Origin: Actinomycetota bacterium
GTDB taxonomy: Bacteria; Actinomycetota; Actinomycetes; Nanopelagicales; Nanopelagicaceae
Assembly: GCA_026392945.1 (NCBI GenBank)
Contig: JAPLBB010000021.1
Location: 1-34,500 of the forward strand
Direction: 5' to 3'
DNA length: 34,500 nt
In this document: positions 8,792 through 17,369 of the stretch, piece after piece
Layout of the letters: every line of letters starts with the position of its first letter
Numbering within the stretch: the stretch's first letter is position 1
Notes under the pieces: model-generated
Told to the model about the DNA's origin: nothing
Seen by the model: only the letters and a program-made list of their open reading frames with translations
Database searches by the model: none
Program-made: the position numbers and the translations under genes

Positions 8792-9645
8792 TTGAAGCTG
8801 CCAAAGATACGTTCAGCATTTTCTGAAATCGCAGTTGCTAAGTAATCTACCGATTCTCCTCTGACATCTGCAATTGCCCGCAAGGTATTAGGAATCTGGG
8901 CTGGGGTGTTAAGTGCACCACGATTTGGCATCGGTGCTAAGAATGGTGAATCTGTTTCTACTAGCAATAATTCAATTGGAACAAGTGCGACAGCTTCTCG
9001 TAGTTCTGGCGCATTTTTAAAGGTTACTGTGCCGGCAAAGGAGAGAACATATTTATTAGATATGCACTCTTTTGCCATCGCAGCATCGCCTGAATAACAA
9101 TGAAAAATTGTATTACTTGGGGCACCTTCTTCAATCAGTAGATCTAAAACAGCTCGATGGGCGTCGCGATCATGAATTACTAAAGCTTTATTGTGGTCTT
9201 TGGCTATTTTTATATGGCGCCGGAATGAGTACTTTTGTTTTTCTTGTAGATCTTCAGCAGTTCTAAAAAAATCTAAGCCGGTCTCACCAATTGCTCTAAC
9301 TCTTGGATGCGAGGCTAACTCTTCAATGACCTTCAAATCTTTTTCTAAATCATCAACAACTGGTGCTTCATTTGGATGAAGCGCTACTGCTGCTAAGACT
9401 CTGCCAACAAATGACTCTGCGCATTTAACCGACCAAATAGATTGCTCTGCTGAATAACCAACCTGAACCACTCGATCAATGCCAACCGCTGCTGCTTCAT
9501 CTAATGTTTGCTTGATTAATGGTGAATCTGGCTCACTATTATGAATTAATTCTAAATGGGCATGTGAGTCAACAGTTTTGCTATTTAAAGGAGCTGGTAT
9601 CGGCCCTGGTTTTCGATCAAGATCGCGGTTATGACGATCTGCCAT
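8788..9645 (-). CDS. tatD: TatD-family metal-dependent hydrolase
   Basis: The 285-residue amidohydrolase-fold protein has the metal-ligand motif DSHAHLE at residues 26-32, the GETGLDFF segment, HDRDAH, and the C-terminal ETDSPFLAP motif. TatD enzymes are metal-dependent 3'-5' DNases or D-aminoacyl hydrolases, and the exact substrate here cannot be read from sequence. It is downstream of metG with a three-base gap and overlaps rsmA by four bases, so metG, tatD, rsmA and ispE form a likely operon. About 25 polar residues precede the domain, common in actinobacterial copies. Confidence 0.93.
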   Translation of the reverse strand: MADRHNRDLDRKPGPIPAPLNSKTVDSHAHLELIHNSEPDSPLIKQTLDEAAAVGIDRVVQVGYSAEQSIWSVKCAESFVGRVLAAVALHPNEAPVVDDLEKDLKVIEELASHPRVRAIGETGLDFFRTAEDLQEKQKYSFRRHIKIAKDHNKALVIHDRDAHRAVLDLLIEEGAPSNTIFHCYSGDAAMAKECISNKYVLSFAGTVTFKNAPELREAVALVPIELLLVETDSPFLAPMPNRGALNTPAQIPNTLRAIADVRGESVDYLATAISENAERIFGSFK

Positions 9646-9648
9646 AAA

Positions 9649-11205
9649 TTACTTAGCCTCTTCTAATCTTGGAAATAGCACATCAGTTTTTGTCACTGTG
9701 CTACCAGTTGGCAGTTGACCCCAGTTTGCAACCTTACTTATTTGTTGCTTATCAATACCGCCTAATGATGATTGCGCGCCAAGACTTTGCCAGAGTTTTT
9801 CAGTTACCTCTGGCATTACTGGATGAAGTAATACAGCTAGGGCACGAAGTGATTCAGCGGTGTTATACAAAATTGAATCTAGTTCGCTCTTTCTTGATGA
9901 ATCTTTCGCGACAACCCATGGCTCTTTTTCAGTTACATAACCATTTACCCGTTTGCAAAAATCCATGATGGTATTTATTCCACCTTGAAAATCAAGAGCG
10001 CAGATTGCTTCATCGGCCGATTCAACCGTTGTTTTAAGCATTGCTGCTAAATCATTGTCTGTAGCGGTATTTGGAATCTTTCCATCACAATATTTTTCGA
10101 TCATGGCAATTAAACGCGAGGCAAGATTTCCAAAATCATTGGCTAGCTCGCTGGTATAGCGTGCAGCCATATCTTCCCAAGAGAATGAACCGTCACTACC
10201 AAACGGAATAGCCTTAAGGAAGTAATATCTAAATGCATCCACGCCAAAATCTTGCGTAATATCACTTGGCTTAATTCCCGTTAATTTACTCTTGGACATC
10301 TTTTCGCCGCCTACTAAAAGCCAACCGTGAGCAAATACTTTTTTAGGAACTGGTACTCCAGCAGCCATTAACATCGCTGGCCAAATAATTGCGTGAAAGC
10401 GGAGAATATCTTTACCAACTAAGTGCACATCAGCCGGCCAAGTTTTGGCAAACTTTTTTCCACCTTCACTAGACGGGTCATCGCCTAAACCAACTGCGGT
10501 CGCATAATTTAATAATGCGTCAAACCAAACATAAATGACCTGCTTGGTATCCCAAGGAACTGGAATGCCCCAATCAAATGTTGACCGGGAAATTGATAGA
10601 TCTCTTACTTCTCCTTCTAAAAATGAAACTACTTCATTTCGAGCACTTGCTGGTTCACATGCGCTTGGGTTTGCTTTGTAGTAATCAAGCAATGGCTGAC
10701 GAAAAGCTGACAACTTAAAAAACCAGTTATCTTCACTAAGCATTTCAACTGGCTTTGAATGAATTTTGCATTTTCCATCATCTAAATCACCAGGAAGTTT
10801 AAATTCTTCACACCCTATGCAATACGGACCTTCAAACTTGCCAGCATAAATATGGCCAGCATCTTTTAAACTTTGTAAGAATTTTTGTACTCGCTCAGTA
10901 TGGCGAGGTTCGGTTGTTCTAATAAAATCATCATTGGCAATATTTAAATCTTTCCAAACCGGCTTCCATGCAGATTCAACTAATTTATCGCACCAATCTT
11001 GTGGTAAAACATTATTACTTTGCGCTGTATTTAAAACTTTCTCACCATGCTCATCTGTGCCAGTTAAATACCAAACTGATTCACCGCGTTGACGATGCCA
11101 GCGAGTTAAAACGTCGCCCGCAACAGTTGTGTAGGCATGGCCAATATGAGGGGCATCATTTACATAGTAAATCGGTGTGGTTAAATAAAAGGATTTATCG
11201 GCCAT
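9649..11205 (-). CDS. metG: Methionyl-tRNA synthetase
   Basis: This class I aminoacyl-tRNA synthetase of 518 residues charges tRNA-Met. The HIGH motif (PHIGHAY) is at residues 19-25 and the KMSKS loop near residue 302. A zinc-knuckle-like segment in the connective domain reads CIGCEEF and CKIH. It lacks the C-terminal tRNA-binding EMAP-like extension of longer MetG forms, as is normal for this length. It lies two bases after rsmI and three before tatD on the same strand. Confidence 0.96.
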   Translation of the reverse strand: MADKSFYLTTPIYYVNDAPHIGHAYTTVAGDVLTRWHRQRGESVWYLTGTDEHGEKVLNTAQSNNVLPQDWCDKLVESAWKPVWKDLNIANDDFIRTTEPRHTERVQKFLQSLKDAGHIYAGKFEGPYCIGCEEFKLPGDLDDGKCKIHSKPVEMLSEDNWFFKLSAFRQPLLDYYKANPSACEPASARNEVVSFLEGEVRDLSISRSTFDWGIPVPWDTKQVIYVWFDALLNYATAVGLGDDPSSEGGKKFAKTWPADVHLVGKDILRFHAIIWPAMLMAAGVPVPKKVFAHGWLLVGGEKMSKSKLTGIKPSDITQDFGVDAFRYYFLKAIPFGSDGSFSWEDMAARYTSELANDFGNLASRLIAMIEKYCDGKIPNTATDNDLAAMLKTTVESADEAICALDFQGGINTIMDFCKRVNGYVTEKEPWVVAKDSSRKSELDSILYNTAESLRALAVLLHPVMPEVTEKLWQSLGAQSSLGGIDKQQISKVANWGQLPTGSTVTKTDVLFPRLEEAK

Positions 11206-11207
11206 GA

Positions 11208-12050
11208 TCAGATCTTATCGCCACTTTTATAGGTAACCATGGCATCAAATACGATCCGCTTTGAAACGCCGCTTTCTTTAGCAATAAGTGAAATTGCTTC
11301 TTTTCTGCTCTCACCTGCTGCTTCTTGAGCTAGAACTAACTTAATTAAATCCTCAGTAGCAAACTCCCGGCTGCCGGGATCAAATCCTTCAACTACAACA
11401 GTTATCTCGCCCAAAATTTCTTTTGAATTCGCCCAAATTATTAACTCTGAAATGCTGCCGCGAACTACCTCTTCATAATGTTTACTTATTTCACGACATA
11501 CTGCGCCAGCTCGATCTTGACCGAGGGCATCGGCTGCATCAGTTAATGATTCAATGATTCGGTGGGGAGCTTCAAAGAAAATAATTGTTCGCTCCTCTTG
11601 AGCAAGATCTTTGTACCATTTACTGCGAGCACCTTTTGTTCTAGGCGGAAAGCCTTCAAAACAAAACCGATCAGTAGGTAATCCAGAAAGTAATAGTGCG
11701 GAAGTTACTGCACTAGGTCCAGGTAAAACTTTAATTTGAATATTCTCTAGAAGTGCAGCCCGAATTAGTCGATATCCAGGATCAGAAATACCAGGAGCAC
11801 CAGCATCAGTTACTACTAATACATCCTTTTGAGATTTTAGAATCGTAGTTAACTCATCAAGCCGTTCACTCTCGTTTCCTTCAAAAAATGAAATAACTTT
11901 CGCATTGTGCTTTATTTTTAACTCTTGGCAGAGGCGAGCAAATTTTCTTGAATCTTCTGCAGCTACATACTGCGCGTTTTCGATTGCACTAATCAGATTC
12001 GCAGATGAATCACGTGCATCCCCGATTGGTAGGCAGGCCAGAATTAACAT
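11208..12050 (-). CDS. rsmI: 16S rRNA (cytidine1402-2'-O)-methyltransferase
   Basis: The 280-residue SAM-dependent enzyme of the tetrapyrrole-methylase fold adds the 2'-O-methyl group to C1402 in the decoding centre. Diagnostic segments are LACLPIGDARD near the start, AAEDSRKFARL, TDAGAPGISDPG and LPGPSAVTSALLLSGLP. It is the first gene of the minus-strand run to metG and is divergent from pmt, an arrangement also found in mycobacteria. Confidence 0.94.
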   Translation of the reverse strand: MLILACLPIGDARDSSANLISAIENAQYVAAEDSRKFARLCQELKIKHNAKVISFFEGNESERLDELTTILKSQKDVLVVTDAGAPGISDPGYRLIRAALLENIQIKVLPGPSAVTSALLLSGLPTDRFCFEGFPPRTKGARSKWYKDLAQEERTIIFFEAPHRIIESLTDAADALGQDRAGAVCREISKHYEEVVRGSISELIIWANSKEILGEITVVVEGFDPGSREFATEDLIKLVLAQEAAGESRKEAISLIAKESGVSKRIVFDAMVTYKSGDKI

Positions 12051-12097
12051 CTGCTAATTCTGGCAGGTTATTTCACTCTCGGCTTTCCATCTGGACT

Positions 12098-12103
12098 TAG
12101 GCT
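12098..12103 (+). promoter_or_regulatory. -10 element giving a leaderless pmt mRNA
   Basis: TAGGCT, a good actinobacterial -10 hexamer, ends six bases before the GTG start of pmt, so transcription should begin at the start codon. No ribosome site is present between them. The -35 region is not recognisable. Confidence 0.55.
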
Positions 12104-12109
12104 GACCCT

Positions 12110-13357
12110 GTGACTAGAGCCCGCTTAAGAGAGATTGCACCGATCTCACTGATAATTGCATTTGCACTGATTTTGCGGCTTTGGCGACTAAACCTTCCAA
12201 AGGGTTATATTTTTGATGAGGTTTACTACGCAAAAAATGCGAACTCATTAATCCGTAACGGTGTTGAGTTAAATGCTCAAGGGCAAGCAGAATTTATTGT
12301 GCACCCCCCTCTTGGTAAGTGGTTAATTGGAATTGGAATTAAAATATTTGGAAATGATGAATTTGGCTGGCGAATAAGCGCTGCAGTAATTGGGGCTTTA
12401 TCGGTTGTTTTAATATATTTAATTACGAAAGAATTATTTAAATCAATATTTCTCAGTAATATTGCTGCAGCTTTAATGGCTTTTGATGGTCTTGCATTAG
12501 TAATGTCTAGAGTTGCCCTACTTGATATTTTCTTAATGTTTTTTATTTTGCTTGCTTTCTATTTTTTAATCAAAAATGACTTGTGGCTAAGTGGGGTTGC
12601 AATTGGGTTAGCCGCTGCAACTAAATGGAGCGCAGTTTTTCTTATTCCATTTTTTATAATTTTAACGATAAATTACTTTGAAGTAGAACCAGTAAAATGG
12701 CTGAAGCGCGCTGCTCAATTTATTTTTCTACCATCACTAATATATTTAATATCTTGGAGTGGGTGGATTTTTACAAGTGGTGGCTGGGATAGACAATCAG
12801 GCTCAAATGTTTTCACTTCTTTATGGAAATACCACATAGCAATTTTGGATTTTCATCGAAGCTTGGCTGAAACGCATTCATATGCTGCAAACCCATGGAG
12901 TTGGTTGATCCTAGGCAGGCCAACCTCATTCTTTTATGAAACACCTAATAACTGTGGTGTGAGTAGCTGCTCTCAGGAAATATTGGCAATAGGTACACCG
13001 ATTCTTTGGTGGACTGGAATTTTTGCAATTGCACTTACATTTGGATTCTTTGTGGCACACCGAGATCGAATCTCAACTGTAATTTTGGCTGGAATTGCTG
13101 GGACATACCTGCCTTGGTTTTTAATTCAAGGCCGCACTACTTTTTATTTCTACGCAATAAGTATTTTGCCTTTTTTGATATTAGCTTTGATTTACGCATT
13201 TAATTGGGCACTTAAATATGGTGATTACCGAAAACAAATAATTGTATTTCTAGCAGTAGTTGCACTTAACTTTATTTACTTTTTACCGATATTGCTAGGA
13301 ATTGAAATCCCTTATAGTCAGTGGTTATCTCGAATGTGGCTTAAGAGCTGGATCTAA
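12110..13357 (+). CDS. pmt: Dolichyl-phosphate-mannose-protein mannosyltransferase (PMT/GT39 family)
   Basis: This polytopic membrane enzyme transfers mannose from polyprenyl-phosphate-mannose to exported proteins. The loop-1 catalytic acidic pair is in FDEVYYAKNA, followed by VHPPLGKWLIGIG and LMSRVALLDIFLMF. Later come RPTSFFYETPNNCG and CSQEILAIGTPILWW, which match actinobacterial Pmt. About ten hydrophobic segments are visible. At 415 residues it is about 100 shorter than mycobacterial Pmt. It starts at GTG in a leaderless context and abuts the glpR stop with no gap. Adjacency to rsmI supports the call. Confidence 0.9.
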   Translation: MTRARLREIAPISLIIAFALILRLWRLNLPKGYIFDEVYYAKNANSLIRNGVELNAQGQAEFIVHPPLGKWLIGIGIKIFGNDEFGWRISAAVIGALSVVLIYLITKELFKSIFLSNIAAALMAFDGLALVMSRVALLDIFLMFFILLAFYFLIKNDLWLSGVAIGLAAATKWSAVFLIPFFIILTINYFEVEPVKWLKRAAQFIFLPSLIYLISWSGWIFTSGGWDRQSGSNVFTSLWKYHIAILDFHRSLAETHSYAANPWSWLILGRPTSFFYETPNNCGVSSCSQEILAIGTPILWWTGIFAIALTFGFFVAHRDRISTVILAGIAGTYLPWFLIQGRTTFYFYAISILPFLILALIYAFNWALKYGDYRKQIIVFLAVVALNFIYFLPILLGIEIPYSQWLSRMWLKSWI

Positions 13358-14080
13358 CTATTCGTTAACTGCAATTCCGTCTTCGTTAAAATCAATCACC
13401 GATGCTTGGTCAAAGAAGTCATCATCTCTTCCAGATAAGGCTTTAATTCGCTCCTGTTCAGCACTCCACTGTCCGGTTGTAGTCAAATCAATAATTCTCT
13501 TACTTGGAACTGCTTTAGCTGAAGTCGTATAAACCGGTTTAGGAATTTGAGTGGGCTGCCAGCCTTTACGATCTTTTGGCACGACCACTACGCCAGTAAT
13601 TTCTTCTCGCTCAGAAAAAGGAATCCAATGTTCGTTAGAACTTTTCTCATTAACTTGCTCCGGAATAACTGTGGTTGGAATCTTAGTATTAGTAATTTTT
13701 GCAATTGCTTTAAGTTTACGACTCTTAAGCTGAGATGCTACAACTTGCTTTCTAACATTTACAAAATAAATTAATGTTGCAGAAAGTGGCACAAGTGTTG
13801 TTGTTAAAGATAGAAATCCTATTGCAGTTGAAATTAATGAAAGTATGTAGAGTGAAAAAAGTGAACCAAATATTAATCTGCGTTGGAAGAAAATCTTATT
13901 TTGATCTTCAAGTTTAGCTTCACTCTGAATTGAGCCGTTATTTTCAGCAACTACTTGCATTGCATTTTTATATCTTTGAATTGCTTTACCGGAATTTTCT
14001 TCATGATTACTCAACCACTGGGGTAGGAAGTAGGCAGCCCACATTCCCATGATGATTAAGTAGATAAAACCGGAACCCAT
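13358..14080 (-). CDS. GlpR/SepX-like actinobacterial division membrane protein
   Basis: The N-terminus (GFIYLIIMGMWAAYFLPQWL) is a membrane segment ending in a short motif typical of the actinobacterial SepX/GlpR family. It is followed by the family's conserved RYKNAMQVV-type segment. Two further hydrophobic segments lie near residues 85-125, and the C-terminal half is polar and cytoplasmic-looking. The track starts at a TTG (14092); the ATG at 14080 gives the usual family N-terminus and 240 residues. In Corynebacterium, GlpR is the membrane receptor of the gephyrin-like Glp; SepX is a Streptomyces septation protein. Here rimJ and a Glp homologue lie directly upstream on the same strand, the conserved neighbourhood. 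Assignment rests on the N-terminal pattern and synteny. Confidence 0.78.
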   Translation of the reverse strand: MGSGFIYLIIMGMWAAYFLPQWLSNHEENSGKAIQRYKNAMQVVAENNGSIQSEAKLEDQNKIFFQRRLIFGSLFSLYILSLISTAIGFLSLTTTLVPLSATLIYFVNVRKQVVASQLKSRKLKAIAKITNTKIPTTVIPEQVNEKSSNEHWIPFSEREEITGVVVVPKDRKGWQPTQIPKPVYTTSAKAVPSKRIIDLTTTGQWSAEQERIKALSGRDDDFFDQASVIDFNEDGIAVNE

Positions 14081-14147
14081 AAAGCACAACAATAAATGTT
14101 AGGGCTTAGGTTTGATGGGAATTGGGTAGGTATGTCCTGCTTATCTT

Positions 14148-14708
14148 TTATTTAATTTCTGGGTTTTCCTTTACGAAAGTTATGTGATCGCGCCAATCAC
14201 CAGCAATATGCAGGTATTTATTTCTAGCGCCCTCCAACAAATAACCAGCTTTTATTGCAACCTGTTTTGATGCCTCATTTTCTGGTCGCAAATTAATTTC
14301 AATGCGGTGCAATCTAAGATTTTCGAAACCAAATTTTGTAAGTAATTTAACTGCTCGAGTGGTGTAGCCACGGTTGGAATATCTCTGATCAATCCAATAA
14401 CCAATGTGAGCCCCTCGCATCGCGCCAAAAATTATCCCACCAAGTGTTATTTGGCCAATCAATATCTGCTCATTATTTTCTTTTAACCAAATTCCAAGAG
14501 AAATAGATCTAAGTGCTTTCATTTCTTTATTAAGTTGCATCACCATTCCATAATAAGAAGGAAGAGGTGAATTGTGATCGATGTTTGGTCTGGTTGCCTC
14601 CCATGGTGAGAGCCAATCCCGATTAACTGCTCTAACTGAATCCCATTGGGTTTTATCTCTAAATCTAATTGCTTTCAAAGTTAGTTCGTGTTCGACCAAC
14701 TTTCTCAT
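14148..14708 (-). CDS. rimJ: RimJ-like GNAT N-acetyltransferase
   Basis: This 186-residue GNAT protein has the RimJ/RimL layout. The N-terminal region contains DWLSPWEATRP, the central part has IGYWIDQRYSNRGYTTRAVKLL, which carries the acetyl-CoA-binding pattern, and the C-terminal part has LRPENEASKQVAIKAGYLLEG. RimJ-type enzymes acetylate protein N-termini such as ribosomal proteins, but the substrate of this actinobacterial group is not established from sequence. Its ATG overlaps the glp stop by four bases, implying translational coupling, and glpR follows 55 bases on. Confidence 0.85.
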   Translation of the reverse strand: MRKLVEHELTLKAIRFRDKTQWDSVRAVNRDWLSPWEATRPNIDHNSPLPSYYGMVMQLNKEMKALRSISLGIWLKENNEQILIGQITLGGIIFGAMRGAHIGYWIDQRYSNRGYTTRAVKLLTKFGFENLRLHRIEINLRPENEASKQVAIKAGYLLEGARNKYLHIAGDWRDHITFVKENPEIK

Positions 14709-15616
14709 GATTGAACCTGATTAATCATTACTAGATTCACAGATTCACCGGCTGCAACTTTTTCTATTTTTTCACCTAACGAGATTAGGCAGGTGGCGTT
14801 TGATAAGGTGGAAATTAAATCTTGATGTGTTAGTGGAACTGCTTGACCATCTTCATTAATGACAGCTCTTACATAACTGCTTTGGCCAGAAGTGGAGCTA
14901 ACGGCTTTGCTTAACTTAGCTTTCTTACCTGGTCGATAAATCTCAGATTTTGCAAGCATTTTTAAAATCATAGGTCTAATAAATAACTCTGCTGAAAGGT
15001 AATTACCTATTGGGTCCCCCGGTAATGTGACAACTGGAGTTTTATCTGGACCAATTAATCCATAATTATGCTTTCCGCTTTCCGCAAGATTTGGTGTAAC
15101 AGTTGTTATTTCACCCAACTTAGATATTAACGAAGTGATCAGATCAAAAGATTCATCTTTAGATTCTCCACTAATAACAATTAGATCTGCTCTTACTAAT
15201 TGGTCCTCGATAATTGCTTGTAGTTGCTCACTTGTTTCAGCAATTATATGAACGCGAAATGCATGGGCGCCAGCTTCTCTAACAAAGGTAGTTAAGAACC
15301 AGGAATTACTCTCATACTCATCTTCTTCACTAGCTAATGTACTTCCAGGTTCAACTAAGTCATCACCAGCACTAATTATTACTACCCGAGGATGTGGTCG
15401 ACATGGCAGGCGATCTAAACCTAGCGAGGCAGCTAGTGCTATCTGTGTTGAGCCAACTCGTTGACCACTTTTAATCACAACCTTGTCATCTACTAATAGG
15501 TCGCTAGCCAAAGTAGCTCCATGCGCATCAAGTAGCGGTAGGTCTAAAGCTGAGAGCGGCGTGCTTAAGCCAAGTAGACGCTCAAGTAGTTGCTCGACAG
15601 AGATCGCTTCTTCCAT
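14705..15616 (-). CDS. glp: Reduced gephyrin/MoeA-like protein (Glp homologue) lacking domain II
   Basis: The protein aligns by eye with MoeA in three parts. These are an N-terminal helical part (SVEQLLERLLG, LLDAHGATLASDL), the central MPT-binding-like domain from about residue 45 (PRVVIISAGDDLVEPG, YESNSWFLTTFVREAGA, VTLPGDPIGNYLSAELFIRP), and a C-terminal beta domain. The roughly 100-residue domain II, with the PPFDNSAMDGYA-type signature, is missing: residue 42 runs straight into the segment that normally follows it. The SGGVSxGxYD motif is degenerate (SGESKDESFD). At 303 residues it is about a quarter shorter than usual. Molybdenum insertion looks unlikely. Position next to rimJ and glpR matches the corynebacterial division protein Glp. 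A TAGGGT element six bases before the ATG suggests a leaderless message. Confidence 0.82.
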   Translation of the reverse strand: MEEAISVEQLLERLLGLSTPLSALDLPLLDAHGATLASDLLVDDKVVIKSGQRVGSTQIALAASLGLDRLPCRPHPRVVIISAGDDLVEPGSTLASEEDEYESNSWFLTTFVREAGAHAFRVHIIAETSEQLQAIIEDQLVRADLIVISGESKDESFDLITSLISKLGEITTVTPNLAESGKHNYGLIGPDKTPVVTLPGDPIGNYLSAELFIRPMILKMLAKSEIYRPGKKAKLSKAVSSTSGQSSYVRAVINEDGQAVPLTHQDLISTLSNATCLISLGEKIEKVAAGESVNLVMINQVQS

Positions 15617-15622
15617 ACCTAA

Positions 15623-15653
15623 ACCCTACTTCGCCCCCGCCATAAATTAAGGT
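15623..15653. promoter_or_regulatory. Divergent leaderless promoters for glp and the 5-FTHF cyclo-ligase gene
   Basis: On the minus strand TAGGGT (15623-15628) ends six bases before the glp ATG. On the plus strand TAAGGT (15648-15653) ends seven bases before the cyclo-ligase ATG. Both match TANNNT -10 elements that would start transcription at the start codon. The two -10 elements are back to back within 31 bases, so polymerase binding at one could affect the other. Confidence 0.5.
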
Positions 15654-15660
15654 AAGGGGC

Positions 15661-16200
15661 ATGGGTAATAAGGAAAATAAAGTACAACTGCGTAAGCAGT
15701 ATCGCAAAGAGCGTCAGGATCGATTTACAAATGAAAGCTGGCTACATATTCTCAATGCAAGTGAAATAAAAGATGTTAAAAACATTGCCTCATATATTTC
15801 ATATGATTTTGAACCTGAAACTAGTGATTTAAACAAAAGATTAATTACAGCCGGCAAAAAGCTATTCCTACCCAGGTTAATAAAAAATAATGATATTGAG
15901 TGGGTGCTATGGGATGGATCACAAGATAAATTAAAAAAGAATGGAAAAAGTTATGAGCCGGTCGGCAATGCTGAAAATATAGAGCTTGAAGTAATTATTG
16001 TTCCGGCATTACATGCTGATCGAACTGGCAGTCGATTAGGTCAAGGTGGTGGTTCATACGATCGAGCACTTGCAAAATCTAAAGCCTGGAAAATTGCTTT
16101 ACTCCACCGTGGTGAGTTAACTAGTGAATTATTGCCGGTTGAAGAACATGATCAAAAGGTTAATGCGGCGGCGACGCCAGAAATAATTGTTAGATTTTAG
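15661..16200 (+). CDS. 5-formyltetrahydrofolate cyclo-ligase
   Basis: The 179-residue enzyme converts 5-formyl-THF to 5,10-methenyl-THF with ATP. It has the basic N-terminal RKQYRKERQ helix, the central LPRLI segment, and the C-terminal nucleotide-binding motif RLGQGGGSYDRAL. Length is typical. In M. tuberculosis the homologue sits next to galU, moeA1 and rimJ; here galU is missing and the gene is divergent from glp. Its stop overlaps the end of the acyl-CoA dehydrogenase gene by four bases, converging. Confidence 0.92.
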   Translation: MGNKENKVQLRKQYRKERQDRFTNESWLHILNASEIKDVKNIASYISYDFEPETSDLNKRLITAGKKLFLPRLIKNNDIEWVLWDGSQDKLKKNGKSYEPVGNAENIELEVIIVPALHADRTGSRLGQGGGSYDRALAKSKAWKIALLHRGELTSELLPVEEHDQKVNAAATPEIIVRF

Positions 16201-17360
16201 TTACTTAAAGTATCTAAATTGCGGGCCATTACTATTCGTTGAATTTGGTTAGTACCCTCATAAATCTGAGTTAACTTAGCATCGCGCATCATTCGCTCTA
16301 CTGGGTAATCACTAACATATCCATATCCACCTAAAACTTGAACAGCATCTGTTGTTACCTTCATTGCTACATCAGTTGCAAAGCATTTACTTGCCGCTGA
16401 GAAGAAAGTCAGGTCACTCTCACCTCGCTCACTTTTAACAGCTGCGGCATATGTTAATTGGCGAGCAGCCTCAATCTGCATTGCCATATCTGCCAACATA
16501 AATTGAATGGCTTGAAAATCAAAAATTGGTTTACCAAATTGCTGGCGCTCATGGGCATATTTCTTGGCAATATCGAGTGCACCTTGCGCAATGCCGAGTG
16601 CTTGTGCTGCAATAGTAATTCGTGTGTGATCTAAAGTTTTCATTGCAAGTGAAAAACCAGTTCCGATTTCACCTAGCCTGCGATCATCATTTATTTTTAC
16701 ATTATCAAAATAAACCTCACGAGTTGGTGAACCACGAAATCCCATCTTTTTTTCATGAGCGCCAAATGAAACACCTGGATCAGATTTTTCTACAATAAAT
16801 GCAGAAATCCCTTTTGCGCCTTTGCTCAGATCGGTAGAGGCAAGAACTGTGTAAAACTCTGAAACACCTGCATTTGAAATCCATTTTTTACTGCCAGAAA
16901 TTACCCAACTATCCCCATCTTTAACCGCTTTAGTTTTCATTGCTGCCGCATCAGAGCCTGCTTCAGATTCAGACAAGCAGTAAGAAAAACCTTTACCGGC
17001 TGCTAATTGGGTTAAATACTTTTTCTTTTGCTCAGCATTGCCAGCAATCATTAATGGCACAGAACCTAATTTGTTTACCGCCGGTATTAATGATGATGCA
17101 CCGCATACTCGAGCAACCTCTTCAATAATTATTACAGCTGCAAGCGCATCAGCACCTTGTCCACCAAACTCAACTGGAACATGCGCAGCCGCAAGTCCGG
17201 CTGATTGCAATGCATCCGCTGCCTCTTGCGGATAACGAGAGTTCTCATCCACATCATGTGCAAATGGAGCAATTTTTTTACTAGCAAGGGCGGAAACACT
17301 TTCGCGAAGTGCTTGGTATTCCTCGCCAAATAGTGCTGGCATATCTGAATTCATCGACAT
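16197..17360 (-). CDS. Acyl-CoA dehydrogenase
   Basis: This 387-residue FAD flavoprotein of the acyl-CoA dehydrogenase family introduces a trans-2 double bond into acyl-CoA. Visible family segments are YCLSESEAGSDAAAMKT and WISNAG (FAD/substrate binding), RQQFGKPIFDFQAIQFMLADM, QVLGGYGYVSDYPVERMMRDAK, and the catalytic-base region QIYEGTNQIQRI with Glu368. Chain-length specificity (short-chain, isobutyryl or isovaleryl) cannot be told by eye. No other beta-oxidation gene is adjacent, which points to a single-step role such as amino-acid or fatty-acid degradation with partners elsewhere. It follows the CopD-CtaG gene on the same strand after nine bases. Confidence 0.93.
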   Translation of the reverse strand: MSMNSDMPALFGEEYQALRESVSALASKKIAPFAHDVDENSRYPQEAADALQSAGLAAAHVPVEFGGQGADALAAVIIIEEVARVCGASSLIPAVNKLGSVPLMIAGNAEQKKKYLTQLAAGKGFSYCLSESEAGSDAAAMKTKAVKDGDSWVISGSKKWISNAGVSEFYTVLASTDLSKGAKGISAFIVEKSDPGVSFGAHEKKMGFRGSPTREVYFDNVKINDDRRLGEIGTGFSLAMKTLDHTRITIAAQALGIAQGALDIAKKYAHERQQFGKPIFDFQAIQFMLADMAMQIEAARQLTYAAAVKSERGESDLTFFSAASKCFATDVAMKVTTDAVQVLGGYGYVSDYPVERMMRDAKLTQIYEGTNQIQRIVMARNLDTLSN

Positions 17361-17369
17361 GGATTAATT

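Noticed and set aside
14705-15616. Glp as a frameshifted or broken full-length moeA
   Set aside because: There is no leftover domain II sequence in any frame; the flanking segments join cleanly and the gene is coupled to rimJ, so it reads as a stable deletion form.
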